Of a DNA stretch of 64,000 nt, positions 44,814 to 58,398 are shown piece by piece. The number at the start of each line of letters is the position of its first letter. Within the stretch, counting starts at the first letter, position 1. The notes below the pieces were generated by a model. It was given only the letters and a program-made list of their open reading frames with translations, made no database searches and was not told the DNA's origin. The DNA comes from Takakia lepidozioides (taxonomy: Eukaryota > Streptophyta > Takakiopsida > Takakiales > Takakiaceae): NCBI GenBank assembly GCA_030704615.1, contig CM060732.1, positions 19,284,001 through 19,348,000 of the forward strand, read 5' to 3'. The position numbers were made by a program, and so were the translations under genes.

Positions 44814-47055
44814 GTCATGGTACCAATAGGTACATATGTGGGTGAAATGCAATAACTTATTCAACCAGAGTTGCAATCAAGCCTAAAACACACAAGCCCT
44901 CCCAGCAGTAATGATAAGAGCAGCATTAGAGTCAATTCATAAGTGCAGAAACAGGAGCCCACTTCAAATTGCAGGCCTTCCCTTCCCTGTATGAACTTGG
45001 CTGCAACCCAGCTGACAAGAATTGCAGAAGCATGGAGTTTGATCCGGGGTCCAGAACACAAGGATTTTGTGGGCACCCACTTTCACATTCCTAAGTAATC
45101 TGCAGGACCCAAATTTCCCTGCACTGCTAAACCTCCATCGACACTTTAGCCTACGCAGGGATCCCGTCCTTTGTACCCAGCACTCTCACACACTCTTGTA
45201 GAGTACTAGGCCACTGTGTGGAAGCACAAAAACCACACAATCCCTTACCTTCCTCCCACCTCTTCAAAAACGTAATTCTACGTTCATGCAAGTGCATGTT
45301 CCCTCTTGGCCTTCTGCAAAGGACAGCCATGGAAGTCTCTCGAGTGTTAACATGAGTTGACATGAGTGCTCACCACCTGCCAGGGGTTTGCAGAGGTGGG
45401 GTGAATACCTACACACACATTGAATCATTCCAAGGGGCAGGAAGGTGAACAGTTAAGCAGCTTTACAGAGATTCTTTAGATGTGAGATTAGAGCAGACCC
45501 TCCAATTTGCTCTTCTCAAATCGCCCACATTCATCCCTCTCTGTCAGTGCTCCCTGTCCGAAGTGTGTGGGCTCCTCAGACAAGAATCTCTACCTGGATG
45601 TCTTCTGTATGAAACTCCGTCCCTTGTCCTAATTGACAGCTCCTTTGGGCCCGATTCCTTATGATCAAGAGTCAACAGAAAGACATCAAATTCAAATAAT
45701 AGCTTTCCACAGGGTAAGTCTGTGAAACGTGGCACGGGAACAAGGGATGGACCTGTGCCCATAACTGCACACCCGTTACAGGTAATGGAGGGTGATATAG
45801 TAATAAGTTGGTAACTGGTGTGCCAGGATTTCTGGGACTTGCAAGGGCTACCTGCCAGGCTCGACCTCGACAGGCATCATGCAGTGAGGGGAGGCCTCCC
45901 CTCCATGACTGGATCTTGTTAGTTTGATCGGTCCATGGTCGGTGTTAATGTGCGGAAGAGTGTGGGCACCGAGTTTTCCAGGAAAGGAGGCCAGTGCTTG
46001 GGAAAAGCTGGCTACAAGTTTTGGAGCAGGTGACGGCCAGGCCTGCGGTACTTTGAAGACGATGATGTAGAGCTTGAAGAGGGTCTGGTTTCGTTGCTGG
46101 GGAAGTAGGTGGTACGGGCATGGAATCTGGAGGACCCCGGCTTGTACGTGGAGAGTTTCGATGTGCTCTTCCCGATCTTGCTTTCAGATGCCTTAGTTGG
46201 GTTGTGCGTTTGTTGAAAGGCCAGCTTCCGGTATAAAGATGCGGGTGCGGACTCTTCAAAGTAGTGGAGAGAAATGCGGGGAGCAGAGGTGCAAAGGGTG
46301 ATCAAACTGAATGGACGGAGGGGCAACATTCTTGAGCATAGGTGAGTGCCTGTCTTGGATCTGGGCTGCTTATCTCTTATGGGCATTGGCGGGGGAGAGG
46401 AGATTTTGGAGGATTGTAAGTGGGATCATGAAGAATCGGTGAATGAGAGGTTCAGATAGTTACCAAAGGGTGTCGTTGGATCTCAATGTATTCGGTAGTC
46501 ATGAGATAGTTGGGCAGAGATTAGATCCAATCAAATTGAGCGTTTGTCGTTTGGCCAGGTCATTGTCCCACAAGCTAAAATTTGAATGCTTGTTTTTGGT
46601 TTGTTCTCTTTGGTGATGGCTCATGAAGCTCTGTTCTTTCAATGTTTGTTCTGATATTTTAGGATTTGAAGAAATGCTGTGTGATCGATGTGGAGGGAGA
46701 ACACGTAAGCTGACACTGGAGCTGTGTACTTTATTCAAACTTTCACGAGGCCCCGTAGTAGAAGTTAGCTCAACAGCGTGGTGATGAAGGTTTTGGTGGG
46801 CACTTCGGTGTTTGTAACAAGAGAGACGGACAGGTACCTCGCGATATGATATCCATTGTCAACCTGAACTAGATTTGAAAGTGGATGGTTCAGATTAGAG
46901 TTAAGGATAACTTCAGAGCAGAAGAGCATGGAAGAGCCAAGAACGGTTTCAGTTGCAGAATGGAGAGGAGGTGTTAGTTCTGGCCATGGTGCACTAGCTT
47001 AGTACATTGAAAGGACGCCGGAGTGAGGAGGGAAGGGGGAGGAAAAGGCAGGAAA
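44814..47055. other. Upstream region of the RING gene
   Basis: No gene recognised. The part from about 45930 to 47055 is likely promoter and 5' UTR of the RING-H2 gene. Short antisense frames here (for example 45945-46386) have no known domains. Confidence 0.35.
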
Positions 47056-49523
47056 ATGTCCTCACCAGGTTGTTCGTCATTGACTTGCACGCCACCTCCC
47101 CAGCTAAAGCTTTATCAGGCGTTCATCTTTGCGACTCCTATCCTCTTTACTCTCGTGCTTCTGCTGCTCTTCTGTGTGCTGTACATGCGGAGGCGCCGCC
47201 GCATGAGAGCGACATCCCAGATTCGAGCCCAGTTATTCACACGCGGCTTGTTTTCTGCTGTAAGATGTTCTTACCTGTTTCTCCTATACCTTATGCTGAC
47301 TGGTTTTGTCGCTCCATCATGCCCTGGAAGAAGTATTGGCACTGCCTGCAGCTGTCTGCACCTTTAGTCATACCTTAAGCAAAGTATGTTGTCAGGGAAT
47401 GCCAAGCTTTTGGGGCTGGTATGTGGCGACCTGTTCTCTCGTAGGTCATCAGATGTTCTAAAGCGGCATTCATGTGTCATAACTCCTTATGAATCCACAC
47501 CATGGATCCTAACATGGCACCAAATACCTGACAACCATTTAATATTCAGGAGTGGGGCACACGTAAGCTCGTGAAGAATCATGGAACACTTGTTGAAGGG
47601 GTGTAGGCTGCAGCAAAGTGATTACCTATAAGCAGGGTGTATGTTCTTTGTTTAAATTACCCTCTGGAAAAAGTTCCATGCATTGCTACTCTTGGAACAC
47701 TGTAGTTGTGTAAAGGACAAAGAGTGGGTTATGACAATTGCAAAGAAGGTCTCCTAGTGGACCCAGAATGAAAACCATCACTCCTCCTCCGAGTGGCAGT
47801 CTTATGGTGTCAGGGGGTGTAGTTCTCCTGATTGCATTCAATAATCCACCTTCTCTTGTTCATCTGTGCAAAAACTGCAACAAGAGCCTCTTACAACTAC
47901 TTTCAAATGAGTTTGGCTACCTGGTGTACAAACATATGTCTCTGCCCGAATCCAGCATGCCCAAGCAAACTTCTGTCAGTTTTAGGGTTGTTTTGTACCA
48001 TAGCCTTCTGTTCACAATCTTTCATTTAGTGTCTGCAAGTTTCTGTAGCAAGTGGCAAAGTTTGGTAATTAGGATAATTGGCTGTTCTTCTTTATGGTAT
48101 GTTTTTCTTTTATTGTTCGATAAACCGCTAGATGTCACTAGTGCTTTACTGCATATCGTCCAGTACTAATGTGTAATTGTGGCCAATCTTTCTGACTGGT
48201 CTACCCACATACACCTGTTGTTAGGAGATGCCTGTGAAGTCCCTGAGCATGTTGAAAGTAAAGGGTATGGGTCGATTTGCTGGATATTTACTCCCTATTC
48301 CTTTGGCATGAAGGCAACTTGACTAAGGGGGCCACTGTGGTACTGTGTTGGGGTGGATAGCAGCCATTGGAACGAGGCCTCAACAAATCATTTAGGGATG
48401 GTCTTCCAGTTCTCATCTATAATGAGGCATTTGCTGCCTCAAGAGACGACACACAGTGAGTCCCTTACTGTCTCACAGCAGCAATTTGCTATTTAAGATG
48501 TTGTGACTACAAATATCTCGAGCATAAAAAAGGTTTGCAGCACAGGAGGTAGCAGTAATTTGGTTTTGCCTTTGTCAAAGGAAAGTGTGACGTTTCCTCT
48601 GGATCCGCATTTTATTCTCATGTTAAATGGTTTTGAATGTCACCAAGAGGCTTGCATTGTAGTTTGTAGCTTTGGCAGGAAGCATTGGCCTGAAAGCAAA
48701 GGAAAACACATGGTTGAAGGACATTGGAGGTCAATCAAAGGAATTGACTCTGTTCATTTTGAAAATTGAGTAGAAAGACAAGTAGGACCGTCATGGTCCT
48801 TGACTACTCCCTGCAAACCTGGCTAATAACTCGTGCATGAGTGTACACATGTATGTGGGATCTAATGTCCTGGAGTCAGCTTGGGAAATCTCACCAACCA
48901 GGGTATAGAACTGTGACCAAAATTATACAAACTTGTGTGTCCTGCTGACAATGGTGTGGCCAGAGAGGGTTGGTAGTTCATGCAAGGGCAGGTGTGCCAT
49001 TTGATTATTGAGCATTGTTATTGGTCGTTAACGTTACTCAGATGCGACTACCTTTAAATTTGTGTTTTAATTTGATGGATTGTGTAGGTGTGCAGTGTGT
49101 CTGGGAGACTACCAAAAGAATGAAAGGTTGCAACAACTGCCCATATGTGGTCACGCCTTCCACAAAGATTGTATTGATAAATGGTTGATCAATAACTCAA
49201 CTTGCCCAATATGTCGTACCTCACTTCTTCAGTCTGGCAAAGTGGTCCCTATGAACTCTCCAGCGCAGATGGCGACACAGATATGCAGCCGGCTGCTACC
49301 CATGTCACAAGCTTCCAGGAGCGGTAGTGCTCCTGAACTGCCCCAAGGAGAAAATAGTAGTGGTCAGGTTGAACTTTCAGTAACTGGGGGGGATAGAGAA
49401 AGTGGCAGCAACAATGTCAAGGCTATTTCGAAAGGAGAGACCAGTCACCGACCACACTCATCCATGGAAGAGGTTGTCAAAGAGAGTTTTGATGGGGAGC
49501 ATGCGATTCAAATTGAGCGCTGA
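47056..49523 (+). CDS. Membrane RING-H2 E3 ubiquitin ligase, RHA4A-like
   Basis: Three exons: 47056-47259 (donor GCT|GTAAGA), 48361-48455 (acceptor GGATAG, donor CA|GTGAGT) and 49088-49523 (acceptor TGTAG, stop TGA). The phases fit and give 244 residues. Exon 1: LKLYQAFIFATPILFTLVLL followed by LLFCVLYMRRRRRM is a single membrane anchor with a basic stop-transfer, as in Arabidopsis RHA4A and relatives. Exon 2: RGLNKSFRDGLPVLIYNEAF matches the conserved GLxKxxRExLPVxxYKExF pre-RING element. Exon 3 starts at the RING: CAVCLGDYQKNERLQQ, CGHAFHKDCIDKW, CPIC, a full C3H2C3 set, with the Pro after the seventh Cys that favours E2 binding. The C-terminal ~100 residues are Ser-rich and poorly conserved. 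Predicted role: membrane-bound E3 ligase; substrates unknown. An upstream in-frame GTG (47023) exists, but the ATG is the natural start. Intron 1 (1.1 kb) could hide another exon. Confidence 0.88.
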
Positions 49524-52425
49524 GCCCAGCAGACTGTAGCAGCACCAACCATAAGATTTCTTACTGCTCTTGATGGGCGAGATGTCTTGCTGCCGTGGCT
49601 CGGGTGTGGCCAGCCTAGTCATGGAGAACTGCCCATAGCTCACAGGAGAAGAACCAGTGCTTGAGCTGCTCAGGGATTGCCTGGAACATTCGTCACTGCT
49701 GCAGTCAGACCAGGTGTGTCCTTCCTCCCATATGGGCTGGAGGCAATTACTAACTTCCTTATACTGGCCTGCTGCTGGAGGTTCTCCCTCAATATTTCCA
49801 ATTGGAACTCTCCGGATCTTATGATTGACCAGGAACATTCAGGCTTTTGGCTACATTGCGTTTTTGCCTCCAGTGTGTTGGAGGATCAGATCGACAGGTT
49901 GACGACATACCCAAGTTCACTATGCCGACACTTACGCCCTCTCAATGGACAGAAATGTTACCACCCTTGTAGCAATGTCGGCCACCAAAGTTTTGGTGGG
50001 TAGTTTTTTGACCAAGTTAGGTCCATGATCTTTGCCAATGCAGGGCGTACTTACACATGGGTACACGGGGTGGTCTGTCAACCAGCATGTATTACCAATC
50101 TACCAACTAGATCATGGGGGAGTGCTGACTTGGGCATCTGTCCAGACTGAATTTCATTGACCAGTGTTGTTCAGGCCGAATGACACACATATAATTTATA
50201 CTGAAATTTTTTACTTAAATGAAGTTTCTGTTGAATACACTGCCCTAGCCTCCGTTGAACTTGGTCAATGTCCTGGACTTCTGCAGCCAAACATGCACTA
50301 CCACACCTGGCATGATTGTTTTCACATGAGGAATCTGACATCTTGTTATATATCAAAGCATCTAACCATGGACATGAGAACCATTCAGATTACAATGTGC
50401 AATGGAGGCTGCTGGTTTCGTTGCCAAGTGATTCAACAGGTGGATTCTTGTGAAGTGCCTCATACTATTATGAACACTTACGAAAAAGCGTGCCAAAAAG
50501 TCCATCTCCCCAACTGTAATGCAAATAATCTGGAGGAAACTCAAGACATCAAGTACTAGATAATGGCCACCGGCGGGGCCGCGAGCAGGGTCAACTGGTG
50601 GCCATTATCGGGATGGGGGAGTATTACTGGGCTACAAACCCCAGACGTCGCTATCAGAGCTACGATAGCCAAAACAATCTTGCCACGTGGTGCAATGTGG
50701 CAACCTCCCTTGGCAAGTGAAGGGCCAAGACCTGCGAAACGTTGGGTGGAAGCTGTAATACGACCCCATGTCATTACGTTTGCGTTGATGCTCCTCATTT
50801 CTTCCCCCCTTTGAAGTCGATGCTGAGCAATCGCTTGGGACATGCAGATTATGTGTCGGCACACAAAATGGCGCCTGGTCTTTGGGAAACCAGCTATAGG
50901 TATACTCTCTGGGGGGCCAATTCTAAAAAATGGAATGGATGCTTCAAACCTGGAAAATGTTAATTTCTAATAATGTGAACCAGGCATCGTCTGTCTGTCT
51001 GTGTCCCCCAGCGGTGCTATGATTCCCTTGTTTTTCTGTGCCGCTCTCTTACTACCGCGGATCTTTCAAGGATGTTTCATGAGTTATTTTTCCGATGCGG
51101 AGACGTGTGTGTCATCTCCACAGTACCCTTTGTCGGGATTTCATGAATACAGAAAGAACAGAGGTTGACAGTTGGAGTGCGGGGAGTGCGAAGTTGGCGG
51201 TGTATGTTTCCGAATGAAACTCTGGAGACATCTTGTGCCACCGAATGGCTAGTGAAACCGGAAGATTCCTGAGGGGGGAGAGGGGCCAGAGTGGAATGAG
51301 GACCAGCAGAAGGAACAAAGCGTTTGGGGTATGGGTCTCCAGTCGCCACTGGAACAACTCGTTCTCCTGTTGCAGCTGAAAATTTTACATGTGTGGGTGG
51401 TGTATTTTAGGAACGAAAAGGTAGTCGATTTCAAGGTCTCTCTTTTCCCACGCTTCAGCAGGAGTTGTTTTGTAACCACTGATGACGACAACCAGTGTAG
51501 GAACTTGCATACCTGAAGGGCTACAGCACTTGAGACCGTGATTGCTTTCAGCTTGCAGGCTACATCTCGTCAAGATGGGGCCCTGATTGGCACATCACTA
51601 AGAAAGTAAAGTGTTCTGGACACAATTAGTGGTGTCACAGTACAATAACGTAGATCTCTGTGGTCTGGCCTCAGGTCAACCTTGTGTGGCACCCCTGATG
51701 AGCCAAAACAAGCTTGGACGTGATTTTCTTCCTTGGAGTCCAATTTGAGAAGGGAGGAAGTGCTTGCCTCTAAACATGGGTGCGACGTGGTGATCATAAA
51801 GTCGGTTGGCCACAGCAGTGGTTTGCCACAGGACATGGGCAAAACTCTTCGTGTTCTGCTGGTGTCGTATGATGCTTCTGCTACACAGTTGGATCATGGG
51901 GGCAATACCGAAGATGTACGCCACATTGGCCAGAACTTGCTGGAGAGCTTAGTCATTCGAGTACAATTGTTTGTTTGGTCTAGAGAAATGCAACGATCCT
52001 TTGGTTGCTCTATTGTGGGTATTCAGCAAGAAGTTGGTAGGTTGGAACATTGAGCAGTCTGAGCATTCCCTGGTATTTTGTTGTCTATAGGTGGGCTTGT
52101 ATTAACCTCCAGAGTCACAGGTTCTTGCTGCACACTCAATACAAGGATTAGAGATGGCTGGCAGCATATCTACATGAGGCTCTCCACCTGCGACACACTC
52201 TTGATGTCAGGCTGCTTATTGGGGCCCCACTTTTTTCTTGGATCCTACTTACCTTTGTCCCATCAGCTCGTTGTGGACATCACTTGAAAGTTCAGAAGTG
52301 TGGGCTTATGATTCAATGGATTTGTTGTTCTGCAGCTATAGCTTTGTTAGTCTCAAACTGAACACTTGCAGTTTTGGGTAGAAATTCATTTATAGATCTT
52401 CTAATGTTTTTCATTCTTTATCTAG
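49524..52425. other. Intergenic, no gene recognised
   Basis: About 2.9 kb without a supported gene. The first part is the 3' UTR of the RING gene. Open frames around 50164-50559 and 51733-52053 have no recognisable domains. Confidence 0.35.
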
Positions 52426-52647
52426 AACCACTGAACTGTTGCTGGTAATATTTCTTGCTGGGTCACTACTTGCAGTAGTCTTAGCGGAACCAAGAGATAG
52501 ATTGCAAGTACAAAAAAGAGCATTGATATGGCAAGCTGTATTACAGCTTAGAGTTTCAGTCAAGGGATATATAGGCCATGTGGAAGTTGGCATTTGTATC
52601 TTGACAATAGTTGCGAGAACATATAAAGCCTGGCTGCATAGTACAAA
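52426..52647 (+). other. Possible orphan exon
   Basis: An open stretch bounded by a good acceptor (CTTTATCTAG) and a consensus donor (AAA|GTAAGT). It encodes a hydrophobic segment (LLLVIFLAGSLLAVVLAEPR) and then an amphipathic one (VEVGICILTIVARTYKAWLH). No family is recognised and no partner exons were found. It could be chance. Confidence 0.22.
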
Positions 52648-53715
52648 GTAAGTTCAGTTGGCCGGAGGCTTGACAATGGTTGATTTGGTCCCTTTTGGTG
52701 GAGACCAAGTGTTCGGTGAAGGTTGATGACAAACAAACACTGCTTCAGTATGCACAACCTGCTGCAAGATATGTAGGAATCGGAATCGGAAAAGCCTGGA
52801 GATCGCAGTCTATTGTGGATGCCACAATCAAAGGAAGAAATGCAGGAGAGGCAGGTGGTCCAATGTTGGAGTAAGAGAGTGCGGTGTTAAGGTAGTTGGT
52901 AAATCAGCCAAGTGTGCTTACGGTATGTTTGATTCCACAACCATGCGAAGCTTGCAATGCCGTGGTGCCAAAGAGGTTAAAAGCTGCAATTATATTGTTC
53001 TTACAGTTGGTGTCGTGAAGGTGACACCAGGAGTCCAAGGGCTATCGCTTGCCAAGAGCGGACTAGTGTGATCAAAAAAAGGATTTCTAGTCAGGCCGGT
53101 GGAGATCTGCTCTCCTAGTTTTAATCTCTCGTATTTATTAAGGACAAGGTTCTCACTTGTCAGCGTGCTGATTTTTCAGTGAACCTGTTGTCCCGAACTA
53201 ATCTTCCCGTGGGGGTTGGTTTGTGAGGGTGGGTAGCGGGTGAGCAAGCGCACGCAACCAAAACAGGATATCCTACATATTCTGGGAATGTTCACAGAAT
53301 CTGTTATGGCAAAACCAACTTGTACGTATTCGCCCCACAAAATTGTGAAACTGTTTTAAATTTCTGCGCACGTGGGAGAACAATAGTACGATTCCTTTTT
53401 TGAAGAAGATATTCATCTGAGAAAAATAAACTGAAATGAGTTTCGTCAGCGAAACATATTCAGTTTGTTTTTCTTTTTTTTCAAACCAACGAACAAGTTT
53501 TTCGATTTCCATTTATTATTATTATTTACTTCGCCAACGAAACTCAGATAAATGTGATACTTACATTTGTGTCATCCGTTAGCGATTATCATTCGCTAAC
53601 GAAATGTCATCGGATATGATATCATTTAAAAAGAGAACTAACTATTAGATATTTGCTTCTCATGGTATGCTTGATGGCACTACTAGGGTTTTAACTTTTT
53701 TTCTTTCAATAAAAT
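52648..53715. other. No gene seen
   Basis: Nothing recognisable. An AT-rich stretch from about 53340 to 53715 leads to the A-rich tail (T-rich on this strand) of the minus-strand LINE. Confidence 0.35.
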
Positions 53716-54246
53716 AAGAATAAAACATTTTTTTTTTATTTTTTTATTTTATTTTTGAAAGGGACAGAAGCCCTGTTGATCAAATTAAATAAGAAAGAGT
53801 TACACTGGGGTGGAAAAAATAACCACCCGGGGGGGGGGGGGGGGGGGTGTGAGGCTTTCTGAGGGGGAACTTCCCCGGAACCATAGGGAACATGCTAAGG
53901 GAAAGGAGCAAAGAGACTCAGAGATGATTTTGAGAAGGAGGGGCCGAGAGAGTGATGCAAGGGGCCGGGAGAGATGTGGTAGGGATGGGGGGGGGAGATT
54001 AGAGGCAAGGATCCACAGTAGGGAAGTAGACAATGTCGGGAAAAAGCAATGAGATAAGTCTTGAAAAAGACTTGAAACCAGCAAGGGATGCCAGGGGATG
54101 GTGGTAGTAGATTTTGAGGGTGATGCAACTCGGAACCGTCGCAGAGGCGAATGCAGATGCCAGACTTCTAGAACTTTAGCTACGCGCGGAATTCGGGGGC
54201 TCTAGCATGTTTATGGCACCAGTTACAATCTCCCTCATCACCTTCA

Positions 54247-55785
54247 CTAGGGGACCTCCAATTGAGAGGGGATGGAATGTTGCCATGTGAATTTAGAGTT
54301 GGAAAAACTGGCGCCGAGCATGCTGCAATTGCCCCGGGTGTCATGGAAGTCTTGAAGCAATTTCCTCCCTCGATGCTCCGAAGTTCTGGAAACAGCTGCA
54401 CAGACAGTTAACCAAGCCTTCCGCCCCTCAGTCAACAGATCTTGGTAAGTATTGAATAATACCGATCTACCCCTGGGGGGTTTTTCCCTCATAAACCCAA
54501 GCACATCTTGTTTTCCATAAGTTCCACAAGGTAAGCGCTCTAAAGCAGCCCAAACCGGGCAGATAGTCTGTACTTGACCCACGGTGAAATTCAGAAGCAA
54601 CAGAGAAGGTGGGGAGGGAGACGGGAAGCTATTCCAGCAGGAGTAGAAAGCAAGAACCAAGTCCCAGACTCTAACAGGCAGATTGCAGAACAACAGGCAG
54701 TGTTCAATGGTCTCGGGAGAAGAACCACACACAGAGCAGTTATGGTTGTCATCATGGGTGCGTTCTCTGACTGGTAGAATTCTATGCGCGATTTTCCATA
54801 GAAAACCGGATAGCCTGGCTGGTCTGTCTTTTCTCCAGATGTCTCTCCAAATTTTGTCCCATCTATGGTGGTCTAGCAGCGGGATGTTCCATTTTGCTTT
54901 CCACTTGAATTCAAACAATCAGGGGGGGGGGGGGTTAAGAGAGAGTATCCCTTTTTCACAGAGTACGCGAAGAAAGGGGTCTTTTTCTTATCCATCCATC
55001 TCCACTCCCCGGGATCGAATTGCAGGTCAACCAGTGGATAGCTCAAAAACCAGGTGAGGTTTTCTTGTCTTGCCCATTGGGGCTCCATGCCTTCTGGGGG
55101 TAGCGGGTTTGGGTTGCCCAGATTATCCCGGACTCTGATGAGAAAGAGGTCAGCCTTATCTGCTTCCATTCTTCCTTGATACTGAAGAAGACCATCCCTA
55201 TCAGCAGAGAAACCCAGACCTGTTGCTCTAACACCTTGGCAGGCTGTGACCAGCATGACAGGGGTCTGAATCTGCTGACTGGTGGGCATCCAAGTGGGTA
55301 TCTTTATGACCAATGCATCAGCTAGAAGGGGCTCCATGTACTGAGGTACATTTGCCAAAATGGTGTCCCAGGTTTTAGCTCTTATGTTCCCAACCATGGT
55401 GGCGACTTGCGCCCTGGATAAGAACTGATGATGACAACGCATGTTTGATATGTGCATGAATCTAGTCTGCTCCCAAACAGCCCACTGCGAGGCCTGCGAA
55501 AGAAAAATGTCCGAATCCATGTTATAATTAGCAAAAATAGGCTGTCTCAAACACTCCTAGTGAGTCAGAGGCATCCGCTGCGTGAGATTGCCTCTCATGC
55601 CATGCCAGGCCCTCCATATAGACTGCCACGGCTTGGAGCCCAAGGTAACCGCTTTGTTTTTACCTTGAACAATCCATCTCAAGGATTGAGTCCATAGGCT
55701 TGAGGATGTGGGGATCGACCCCATCAGGTAGGGTTGTATGAGCTTGCTCCATGGAGTGTTTCTATGCTCAATGGTTCTAGGGATC
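54247..55785 (-). pseudogene. LINE ORF2, 3' part (connector and zf-RVT)
   Basis: Begins with RTIEHRNTPWSKLIQPYL directly after the MULE target duplication and continues ECLRQPIFANYN (after an in-frame TAG) and FMHISNMRCHHQFLSRAQV. A frame change at the G-run near 54922 leads to FLWKIAHRILPVRERTHDDN and CSVCGSSPETIEHCLLFCNL, the zinc-binding reverse-transcriptase domain (zf-RVT; C-x2-C...H-x4-C) typical of plant LINEs. It ends LLTEGRKAWLTVCAAVSRTS and a stop at 54247. Dead because of the stop and the shift. Confidence 0.85.
55777..55785. repeat. Left 9-bp target site duplication of the MULE
   Basis: CTAGGGATC, identical to 60858-60866. Nine bases is the characteristic duplication length of Mutator-like elements. 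Confidence 0.92.
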
Positions 55786-56168
55786 AGCGTAGCTACGGCG
55801 TGAGCCCAGCCCCGTGAGCCTGGGAGCTGAGCTCACGCTTCAGGGAAGCGTGAGTGGCACAAATGTGCTGGAGAAGCAGGCCCTATAGGCGAGGATTGCA
55901 GGAAGAGTACCTATTACTGTGGACAAACGTGGACAAAACAAAGGGGCCACCATGCACCATGTCTGCAATGTCTGCACAAAAAGAGGAATATGAACATATG
56001 GCAGATTTGAGCTCAGAATGATTGTCACACTTTATTTCAATTCACAGATAGACACCTGTTTGTGCCCCCCTGGTTCCGCGAACGAAATGTATGTGGTTGT
56101 CCTACATGCAAAGACTCCACACGATAAGCTGGAAACCAGCACGGGAAGTGGGCATGGCTCATTTCTGT

Positions 56169-58398
56169 TCACACAGAATCTAGCGGAGCCCCACGGCAGG
56201 TGTCCCGCTGCAGAAGAGTGATGAACTCTCCATAGCCTAGTGTGGCTTGGTGAACGAATTGGTCTCTCTTACCGTCGCAGCACATAATTATAAGGTATAT
56301 GTAATATTGATGCTTGCAGGGGACCCACTTCCCTCTCATGCTGAGAGCGCCCTCACGCATCGTTACAAAATCCGGGCAGGTGCACGCACGGAAATTCCCC
56401 ACGGTAACCTGATATTCTTTGTCATAAAGAACTGAGCCAGTAGACAACACTGTGTAAATCCGTCCATACCCCGGGGGCGGGACTTCGGTGATACGTGTCA
56501 CCCGAGCCTGCAAAATTCTAGCCGATTCCATCTTGCAGTCGTGATCTGCACCCGAAGCGACACGGCGCACTGTTTTTCCATCTCTTTTTGTTGGGTGGGA
56601 GTCGGCACCGGGTGGAGGCATTGCAGATCATGTGGCACATCTGTGCCTAGAGTGCATGAGGGCACGACCGTGTAAGGCGGAACCCTCCCTCCTCCAGCAT
56701 GCTTATCTCGGTTGATGACAGCGACGTCCCAAGTTTCACAGGCCAAATTGCGGGCGGAGGGGGCTTCATTATCACCGATGGACGAACTGTTCCCTTGATG
56801 CATCGTGCCATATCGTTTGGGCAGAACCAGAACTTCCAGTCCTTCGACTCCCCACTGTGATAAGGTCGGAACAACCCTGTGAATGTTGGAGCTGGAGTCC
56901 CCCTAGAGCCTTTACATATTTTTTATTTGCATTTCTTGAAAGAGGGGGTCCGAATTGCCATGCAAGCCACTCTAGATGCTGGTGGGGTGCGTTCTATATG
57001 CCACTCAGTGTCAATGCAATCAGATTCTTGCACCAAGGACACCACCTCCTCCAATGGGATTCATGCTGTTGTGCTTGCATGATTTGCACCTGCTCCACTA
57101 GAAGAGGACCCACCTGGGAAGGGGCAGCACATGACTTAGTCTGCACCGGAGACACCTTAGGTACAGAGAAATTGACCCTGTCCGGGCGATGGGAATCTCC
57201 ATCCGACCCTGGAGAAGTGTTCAATTTCCTTTTGCATGATCCAAATGTTTTCTCGCCTTCCAAATGGGGGACCTTGGATTGCAAAGGGGAGCCTTCAGTG
57301 CACCTATTCAGAGCTCTCACCATCTTTGATGGGTCTCCGGACCTGTTCGCAGCCCTTAGCATCAACAAAGTCATATCAGGGCCCTTGCCTCCGCCCCGTC
57401 CCATCAGAAAATTGCGGTATCTGGTTTGTTGTGTAAGTGCCCGCACCATATCATCGGCAGTGGCAAAGTCAGGTCCTGCTTTGGTAGACTGCTGCATCCA
57501 GGTGTTGTGAACAGTCTCCGCCAAATTGCAGGAAGGCATGTCGGCGAAGTCCTCCAAGGACATGTCCCACAGGAGGCATTGAACGCAAATGTGAGGAACG
57601 AAAGAAAATGGAAGAGGTTCTGCAAGTGACAATCCAACAAGCCCAAAGGAACAGGCACGATGCAAAGTGAAATTTGTGTTTCTTGGATTGAAAAGGCATA
57701 CCGTCGTCATGAAAGCTCCCCACTGTCTGTACCTGAAGTGCCAGAAAATCAACCAGTCCTCCAACTCCTTCAGTTGGATCCCACTAGCAACACCAGAGGA
57801 GAACCACCAAGCCCGGATTGCTTTGTAAGTGCTTCTCCCATTGAGGTGACATTTTTGTACTCGAGGCAAAGCCTTCTGTGCTCCAACTGAAGGTCAGGTC
57901 GAATGCAACGCTTTGTATGACGTGCCAGAGATTGACTCTAATGGAAGAGGCATGTACGCTCCCTATTGAACCGTGTCCGTCATGTTTCTTGTCCATGCCC
58001 TACAGAAGCCCAACTAGTCCACTGGAAGACGTGGGAGGGTGGAGCTCAAGCAAAATGTCCCCGTCAAACTCTGCTGCTCCATATTGAACCCTATGCACCC
58101 GAAGGGACTCCCAATCAACAAAACACAGCTCGCTCTTACACCCAGGCACCCCTGCGAGGGCTTTCAATTTCGGAATGACACTCGTTATCTCCTGCAATTT
58201 GTCATCATCCAAGAATGGAGTCTGCACTGGCGGAGGAATCTCATAAACATCCTCCGAGGACGAGTCTGACAGAGTCACGAATGTAGTGGATATGCTCACC
58301 TCGCTTTTCACATGAACTATGTCATTCTGCTGCACGACCGATGCTGCAGTGCCAGGGGTAACTACTGATCCTGCCAACCAATAGTTTTGGCAACGCAC
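56169..58398 (-). pseudogene. SWIM-finger protein of the MULE (putative transposase)
   Basis: Minus-strand frames in order. An N-terminal block (58398-58000) with an acidic stretch (TLSDSSSEDVYEIPP). A central block (57869-56994) with FADMPSCNLAETVHNTWMQQ and ALTQQTRYRNFL, resembling the N-x-A-E-x-x-H-x-x-W segment of SWIM-type transposase-like proteins. A block reading DWKFWFCPNDMARC (56870-56650). A C-terminal SWIM finger (56621-56169): CTCPDF...KWVPCKHQYYIYL, i.e. C-x-C...C-x-H. In Mutator transposases a SWIM finger follows the DDE catalytic core; I could not identify the catalytic acids here. Frame changes near 58000, 57000 and 56640 mean it is broken or spliced. It lies about 380 bp from the left end of the element. 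Confidence 0.62.

Noticed and set aside
45945-46386. Pro/Ser-rich minus-strand gene upstream of the RING gene
   Set aside because: Low-complexity frames without a domain or splice support, in what is probably promoter DNA.
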